From Porphyridium purpureum (taxonomy: Eukaryota > Rhodophyta > Bangiophyceae > Porphyridiales > Porphyridiaceae), in contig VRMN01000001.1 of assembly GCA_008690995.1 (NCBI GenBank), forward strand, positions 4,588,001 through 4,652,000: DNA of 64,000 bases, in the 5' to 3' direction. A program made the translations under genes and the position numbers. Under the pieces are notes generated by a model. That model did not search any database. It saw nothing but the letters and a program-made list of their open reading frames with translations, and was not told the origin of the DNA. Numbering within the stretch: the stretch's first letter is position 1; each line of letters starts with the position of its first letter. Positions 60,001-64,000 of this stretch are shown here, piece by piece.

Positions 60001-60369
60001 CTGCCAGACAGGATCGTGCATCACGTGTGCGTTGAGATGTCGTGCAGCCCGCTTGGGCGGTGTTCGAAAGACCGGTTGCCTCAGGGTCCAGCTGGTCCAC
60101 GAGTCAGATGGCTGCCTCAAAACCGTCTCGCGGTATGGCATGAACGCCCGGGCGGGCGCAGATTTGTTCTTCTTTGTCGGTGAAACCGAAACCAAAAGGG
60201 CGCCAGGGTTGACTCCCTTTTGCGGGGTACTCTGAACACTGCTGCGGGAACTTCCCGTGAGAGAGACGCGGTCGTTACAGACGGCCTCGCAATAGGCCCC
60301 ACCAGTCGCGGTTCCACAACCTGGACACGTTGCTCCTGCGTGCAAGGCTGAGCCTTGGTCAAAAAGCAT
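57037..60369 (-). CDS. Formin with tandem CBM20 starch-binding domains
   Basis: An actin nucleator of unusual design, 1110 residues from the first ATG. A short Cys-rich patch (CPGCG...CEAVC, about 15-31) and a disordered Ser-rich region lead to CBM20 domain A (about 201-306: VFVIGSIPELASW, FEYKYF, WENRFNRR) with both site-1 tryptophans (about W232, W284). Domain B (about 312-406: AFGQMLYLLGEPHELGNWNP, KWNPGHCW) keeps W339. A coiled coil (about 439-514) precedes the FH2 domain (about 602-975): LKRFHWTKIP, ARNIEISMKRLK knob, LEFCLALGNYLNEGSSKGNANGF-type post segment (quoted in part), SSLLHYAV. Polyproline tracts lie after FH2 (about 1039-1085). The residue after GF in the post motif is Ser where many formins have Lys. 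The open frame upstream lacks ATG. Confidence 0.9.
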   Translation of the reverse strand: MLFDQGSALHAGATCPGCGTATGGAYCEAVCNDRVSLTGSSRSSVQSTPQKGVNPGALLVSVSPTKKNKSAPARAFMPYRETVLRQPSDSWTSWTLRQPVFRTPPKRAARHLNAHVMHDPVWQQHCIGSDTSSTSDSSSKRNSMESAVLSLSPRSQRDSLDKYTASAERQLRESVKYATGHELAPNRPASPVSEDEGDNISMRITISFSVSFLTQHLEQVFVIGSIPELASWKVAEARPLTCVQDETTNEFFWKTSIEIDTSRVNEFEYKYFAAIPGEWKSLRWENRFNRRAQIQDVDTNLGETVLNDGFFKARYRINCKLAFGQMLYLLGEPHELGNWNPENALALKWNPGHCWDLRLVLRTSLIEHDFRFKVLQYRDDYFSLDGSSKHRLWSECTEVKLAKWGEDWEVDDAARERALNLDAEYTRRSPQLSRRSEPDLDDILDELDSLKTKNQYLEEQMARMRKENVDLKESQGLSPEELRLFRELLRNPERKAELDGLELEQLAQKLDRLIPSSQLNTFASFEYPKGTNPSLATQTQKVVKVSENEVQCLPGTLGGGRGAADEDTFKLASADKNRSVQRQRPARRIVIGQGKDLETEGRGDMPALKRFHWTKIPVRYLRGSVWTQIRQDAWCISSWDELNTHFSTNSGKSTFARAESILSRGKQLQVLDSKTARNIEISMKRLKHLSLEYIERAIVRGDAYAFTSEEIDILVSILPNSEDEGRMLEYQGNDDDLLEPERFYVHMSRLERVRRKVECLRTVNTFESEFHLLKIQARTVLKACEEIFDADPFFHVLEFCLALGNYLNEGSSKGNANGFSVLDLPTMALILTSDRKSSLLHYAVAVMRAHRPELFSFIDCIGTVHRASKIDSRATVAEFRELETALGCVRREKDICKAGKTMPEFQRTMDEFLRTIEPLEVDLRGLVLDLEDAVKLLLMFLPSSRSGTGPEEIFGAIAIFVKQCKTAYMEVLSQPIFNDAGAQWWFDDTTPQTRITPESVAVVRTQRIVTNRIAPRSLNFDNDADSKANGPSLVPGLQIPPPPPAPFMHTSTASVGVAVPAPPPPPPPPSAGACSGRIPPPAPPPAQAQADARAPSRTATVKFNPVPESS

Positions 60370-60956
60370 GGCACCAGTCCGAGTTCCTGCTTTTGTCTTG
60401 GTCCCCCGCCGCGCCCCACGACCACGGGCAAAGCTGTCTCCCCCGTACCTTGCGTTCCGTTTTATACCTGCGCTGGATGTACGAAGTTTGATGAGACTGA
60501 CCCGTTCGCGCTCGAGGTCCGGTGATGTGCGCGACTTCGCGACGAAGGGATGAGTTGGACCGCGGAAGGCGATGGAAGCCCGTCTTTTCGGCAGCGCAAG
60601 TCCCGTCGCACACGTGCGGCCGCTGAATCCCAGCCTGCGCTTGTTGCTACGGGCGCGTACTGAGTCGCAAGTCTGCGGCGCGACCAAAGCTGCTCACGCA
60701 AGCCGTCCAAAAATACATCAGCTGCTTGACGGGCCTGTCCCGATTCCAAACCTCCGCGCAGCTCATCAAACAACGCCGCCTGATTATGACTCTGTGGCGC
60801 CCATGCCTTTTTTCAAAATTTGAAAATGCGCCAACTGTACCGTAACCGCGCAGTACCGTCCACGGTTCATGCTGCGGTCAAGAACATCTCGCGCGGCGTA
60901 CGTGGACGTGGCCGGCCGCCGCCATCGCCAGTGGCCGCGGCCAGATTCTGACTCTG
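60370..60956. other. Divergent promoter region, formin / PDCD2
   Basis: About 590 bases. The formin frame stays open without ATG through the first 318 of them. AACTGTACC (60833-60841) and CAGTACCG (about 60851) lie next to the PDCD2 side. Confidence 0.55.
60834..60840 (+). promoter_or_regulatory. Candidate promoter motif (AACTGTACC)
   Basis: Within CCAACTGTACCGTAA, the best form of the recurrent motif, about 120 bases upstream of the PDCD2 ATG. A shifted half-copy, CAGTACCG, follows 10 bases later. Confidence 0.42.
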
Positions 60957-62078
60957 ATGGCGCGCGTCGTGCTCGGTTTCGCCGCGGACCTCCCCAAGTC
61001 TTCGCAGTCTGCGTGCGAGTCATTGCTGGGTGGGAAGCCACGCTGGCTCCATCCGTGCACCCCGCCGGAGCCCCAGCTCCTGCGATGTTCGGCGTGCGGG
61101 GCTCGCATGGCTTTTCTCTCACAGGTGTACGCACCGCGCCCTGAAATCTTTAGGGGCGATCGAGTCTTATACCTATTCAGCTGTCTTGTCGGCACTTGTG
61201 CGTCAACGCCTCTGGGATGGCGCATCTTGCGAGCACAAGTGCGCGAACCTGAGCAAGGATCCCTCCAAGGGTCACCGCCTCAACGAGAGTCACAGACAAA
61301 CTCTGACGACAAAATTTCTGCTGTGCAGAATTGGGATTTCGGAGCGGCAGAAGAGTTGGAAGGCACGACGCAGACAAGCATCGCCGAACTGGAAGATTTA
61401 TTGGAAGGTCTCAACACTCGGGAACCAATGGAGATTCCAAGCCGACAAGACACACAACCGAAGCGTCCAAAGGGCTTGCACAGGCAGCGCCCCCTTCCAT
61501 CCCCCACGATCACGCTAGATTGTGAAACCTTTCCCGTGTGCTTCGCTCTTGAGGCAGAAAATGAGTCGGATTCTTCTCCGCGCCCGTCGTCCGAGCAGGA
61601 GCACATCGAGAGTCTTTACTCAGTGTATAAGGAGCAAGAGAGCGGCTTCGTTCACCAGGATGGCGGTGGTGATGCGTGGAGTGGGGAAACGGCCGATGAT
61701 AGACTTCACGCGGACGAACGTGCTTTTCGAAAGTACATGAAACGCTTGCGGCGAGCTCCTGAGCAGGTACTTCGGTATTCGTTTGCTGGAGTTCCTCTTT
61801 GGCCCCAGGCTCAGAATATAAGCGACAAAATTGCGGCCATGCGGTGTTCACGCTGCAACGAACCCCTTGTGTTCGAAATGCAGCTTATGTCGACGGTCTT
61901 GTACTACCTCGACATGGAGGGCTTCTGTGCCTGGAAAACAGCCTCCCGGATCGAAGCCACAGCAGACTGGCTCACGGTATGCTTAGCTGTATGCGCAGCT
62001 AGCTGCTGGGAGGCAGAGGAGGATCATTCGGTTATCACAGAGACCCACGTCTTCATTCAGAACTTTCCCGAGAGATGA
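60957..62078 (+). CDS. PDCD2 / Tsr4-type ribosomal protein chaperone
   Basis: 373 residues. The N-terminal PDCD2 zinc-binding region has LLRCSACGARMAFLSQVYAP and LYLFSCLVGTCAS followed by GWRILRAQ. A long acidic, disordered linker separates it from the PDCD2_C domain: FRKYMKRLRRAPEQVLRYSFAGVPLWP, then MRCSRCNEPLVFEMQLMSTVLYYLD. No MYND finger is present, as in yeast Tsr4 and human PDCD2L. Proteins of this family bind nascent uS5 (Rps2) and escort it to the 40S precursor. The start is the first ATG after the promoter motif. It is divergent from the formin and convergent with the DnaE gene. Confidence 0.86.
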   Translation: MARVVLGFAADLPKSSQSACESLLGGKPRWLHPCTPPEPQLLRCSACGARMAFLSQVYAPRPEIFRGDRVLYLFSCLVGTCASTPLGWRILRAQVREPEQGSLQGSPPQRESQTNSDDKISAVQNWDFGAAEELEGTTQTSIAELEDLLEGLNTREPMEIPSRQDTQPKRPKGLHRQRPLPSPTITLDCETFPVCFALEAENESDSSPRPSSEQEHIESLYSVYKEQESGFVHQDGGGDAWSGETADDRLHADERAFRKYMKRLRRAPEQVLRYSFAGVPLWPQAQNISDKIAAMRCSRCNEPLVFEMQLMSTVLYYLDMEGFCAWKTASRIEATADWLTVCLAVCAASCWEAEEDHSVITETHVFIQNFPER

Positions 62079-62236
62079 CTTCTGGGCCACGCGGGAAGTG
62101 GATTCCCCACTTCTGTCGGAATTCGGCGGGGGCGCTGTTCTTTTTCTTTCTCTTTCTCTTTTCGCAAATGGAAATCAAAACACTGGAGCAGCTCTGGTGA
62201 CGACGTAGAGGCTTAAAAGGATTACGCATCGCCAAG

Positions 62237-64000
62237 TCACCCCATCCCTCCTCCCTCGAGTTGCGACCAGTTAAAAACGTCGGCCAGAAAACCGCGCTCT
62301 CTTAGCTTTTCAGCCACGTCAGCCAGGCGCTCCAAAGGAATATTGAATCGAAATTCCATAAGCTTTTTCTTCATCCCCTTCACCCCAATCACATTCATGC
62401 CCGGCAGCCCGTCTCTGAAGGGATTGTTCTTATGTTCCGCCACTGCTGCTTCCCATAAAGCAATTTCGCTGGGAAGCGTGTAATAATTCAAGCGACCATC
62501 GTTGCTCGGTTCATTCCCACTAAAGTTCGGAAGCAGATCTAGAGCCACCGGAACTCGCCGAGTATAACCGCTTCTCTTAGAATTTTTCCACTCCAGAATG
62601 TACGAATCTAGAAATGCTTTCAATTCGGATTCTCGATTTCGATCGGTCGACGTCATAACGCGAAGAAAGACCATTTGATTCAGCTCTACACCATCTTCAA
62701 CCTTGATCTGGGTAAACTGTGAGCTGCGATCCACCTCTCCCCAGAGAGCAAAGAGCTTTCCCTCCCCAAGGACATTTTTCATGTTCTTGTACGTCATAGG
62801 GAATAAGACTGCATCGCAAGACGATCCATCAAATCCTTCGAGACCTACTTTTGCCATCTTGGTACCCTTTTTGGTCGTAAGCTCCTTCAGAGAGGCAATT
62901 ACTGCGAAACACAAAATCTCTGCACCGCTCTGCACCAAGCGAGCGGGCCGGCTGGCTCGAAAAATTCCTCGTCGTTCAGCACTGCTATTCGCGACTAATC
63001 CATGATCTTTGTCGGTATCTTCGACGTCAGGGTTGTCCAGAGACTCTGTAGGGTCGTCCTGAGACTCTACAGGGTCTACGTCGTCAGGCACGAATTGCGC
63101 TACAACCGACCCAGATACGGATGCCAAACCGGTGGGTCGCAAGAAACGCGAGAGGGAAGCAGCACTTGGGGTCAATGTTGGGTGACCTGAAATGTAGAAG
63201 CCCACAAGGTTCCTTTCGAAACCTACTTTCTCCTCTTGGGAAAAATCCGGTCCGGAGTTCTGTGCAGACAATTTCTGGTCCAGTTCAAATAGTTCATTGT
63301 TCTTCTGCTCTTGGTAGTCTGCCACTGCTCTTTCATACGCAATCTCCTCCTCCTCTGCACTCATTGCTGGGCTCTTTTTTGACTTTCGCTTCTTTGGAGG
63401 AAGGGGCTTTTTCCGATACTTTTTGACGCATGCGAGAATGTCTGGAATTAGTTCCACCAGGACCTTCCGGTTCGGGTGAAGAGCATCAAATGCCCCACAC
63501 AGGACCATGGGTTCCAGAGACCTTTTCGAGACCCCTCGATCATCGATTCGCTGAATCAGATCAATGATCGATCTAAACGGCCCCGACGCATGCCTTTCTG
63601 CTGTTAGTACGGTTGCGGCACCGCGAACGCCCTTGATGGCATCGAGCCCAAATCGAAGGCGACCTCTACCAGGAATCAATTGTCCGTGGCTGTCGTAGTC
63701 GGTTGCGCGATACACCGGCTTGAAGCCCAGACCGCTTTCATTGATTGAAGGCGGTAGAACAGAGACTCCCAATAGATGCGCATCGTTCAAGTACCTCGGA
63801 AGCTTGTCGATCACAGTTGAGTTCGCTTCTAACAGCGCCGCTGAGAACTCAACGGGGTAATTTGCCTTCAAGTATGCAGTTTGAAATGTGATCAGCGCGT
63901 ACGCCTTTGAGTGGCTCTTGTTGAAACAGTACTCTGCAAAATTTGACATGACGTCAAAGTATTTTGTCACTTTTGCACGCGAGAATCCTTTCTTCACAGC
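62237..64000 (-). CDS. dnaE: Bacterial-type DNA polymerase III alpha (DnaE), partial
   Basis: The frame is open to the window edge, so the N-terminal part (PHP, palm) is outside. The visible 587 residues start in the fingers: EYCFNKSHSKAYALITFQTAY and LKANYPVEFSAALL are near-standard for DnaE. These are followed by the helix-hairpin-helix region (RFGLDAIKGVRGAA, VSKRSLEPMVLCGAFDAL), GFYISGHPL-like FYISGHPTL, and an OB fold (FAVIASLKELTTKKGTKMAKVGLEG...). A Lys-rich insert (about KKYRKKPLPPKKRKSKK) and an Asp/Ser-rich insert are not usual in bacterial DnaE. The flanking genes are eukaryotic, so it is nuclear. Plastid DNA replication is the likely role but is inferred; no transit peptide can be seen from here. 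Confidence 0.9.
   Translation of the reverse strand, partial: AVKKGFSRAKVTKYFDVMSNFAEYCFNKSHSKAYALITFQTAYLKANYPVEFSAALLEANSTVIDKLPRYLNDAHLLGVSVLPPSINESGLGFKPVYRATDYDSHGQLIPGRGRLRFGLDAIKGVRGAATVLTAERHASGPFRSIIDLIQRIDDRGVSKRSLEPMVLCGAFDALHPNRKVLVELIPDILACVKKYRKKPLPPKKRKSKKSPAMSAEEEEIAYERAVADYQEQKNNELFELDQKLSAQNSGPDFSQEEKVGFERNLVGFYISGHPTLTPSAASLSRFLRPTGLASVSGSVVAQFVPDDVDPVESQDDPTESLDNPDVEDTDKDHGLVANSSAERRGIFRASRPARLVQSGAEILCFAVIASLKELTTKKGTKMAKVGLEGFDGSSCDAVLFPMTYKNMKNVLGEGKLFALWGEVDRSSQFTQIKVEDGVELNQMVFLRVMTSTDRNRESELKAFLDSYILEWKNSKRSGYTRRVPVALDLLPNFSGNEPSNDGRLNYYTLPSEIALWEAAVAEHKNNPFRDGLPGMNVIGVKGMKKKLMEFRFNIPLERLADVAEKLRERGFLADVFNWSQLEGGGMG

Noticed and set aside
60370-60687. A 106-codon N-terminal extension of the formin
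   Set aside because: The upstream codons are open but start at TTG without any ATG, so they are probably 5' UTR unless an upstream exon exists.

Overview
The window reads as nuclear DNA of a eukaryotic microalga, most likely a unicellular red alga of the Porphyridium type. That assignment is inference. Its support: compact, mostly intronless host genes packed in alternating orientation; eukaryotic housekeeping proteins (importin-beta, Pelota, mRNA guanylyltransferase, TRAPPC10, RAD9, PDCD2); plastid-linked proteins (a lipoyl synthase and a glutamyl-tRNA-reductase-binding-type protein with transit-peptide-like leaders, and a bacterial-type DNA polymerase III alpha); and a starch-binding protein consistent with cytosolic (floridean) starch.

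Layout. 0.1-21.1 kb is a gene island: divergent RhoGAP, lipoyl synthase, SCP-type CTD phosphatase, importin-5, a small membrane protein, a type I membrane glycoprotein, UDP-glucose dehydrogenase, FSH1 hydrolase, membrane dipeptidase, Pelota, capping enzyme and a Pro/Ala-rich protein. 21.1-44.6 kb is an AT-richer repeat-dominated gap. It holds three near-identical, whole-looking Ty1/copia elements (each 4971 bp, 325-bp LTRs, each with its own 5-bp target duplication) and decayed Tc1/mariner-type transposase remains. 44.6-64 kb is a second gene island: TRAPPC10, RAD9, a VOC/glyoxalase-like protein, a split-barrel GluBP-type protein, a LOG-type phosphoribohydrolase, a TLC membrane protein, phosphoglucomutase-2, a CBM20-formin, PDCD2/Tsr4 and a DnaE fragment cut by the window edge. 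Only three host genes show introns (137, 100 and 203 nt), all between 50.3 and 55.8 kb.

The most striking items are: (1) a formin whose FH2 domain follows two tandem CBM20 starch-binding modules and precedes, rather than follows, its polyproline tract, suggesting an actin nucleator that sits on starch granules; (2) a recurrent upstream motif, ACTGTAC (best form AACTGTACC), found in most divergent promoters here and also in the copia LTR; (3) a nuclear gene for bacterial DNA polymerase III alpha; (4) a copia primer-binding site matching the anticodon half of initiator tRNA-Met and containing the first ATG of the gag-pol frame.

PGM2, UDP-glucose dehydrogenase and the CBM20-formin all touch glucose-phosphate, polysaccharide or starch metabolism, but they are not clustered as a pathway. 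All coordinates, splice sites and motif counts were read by eye, without alignment tools.
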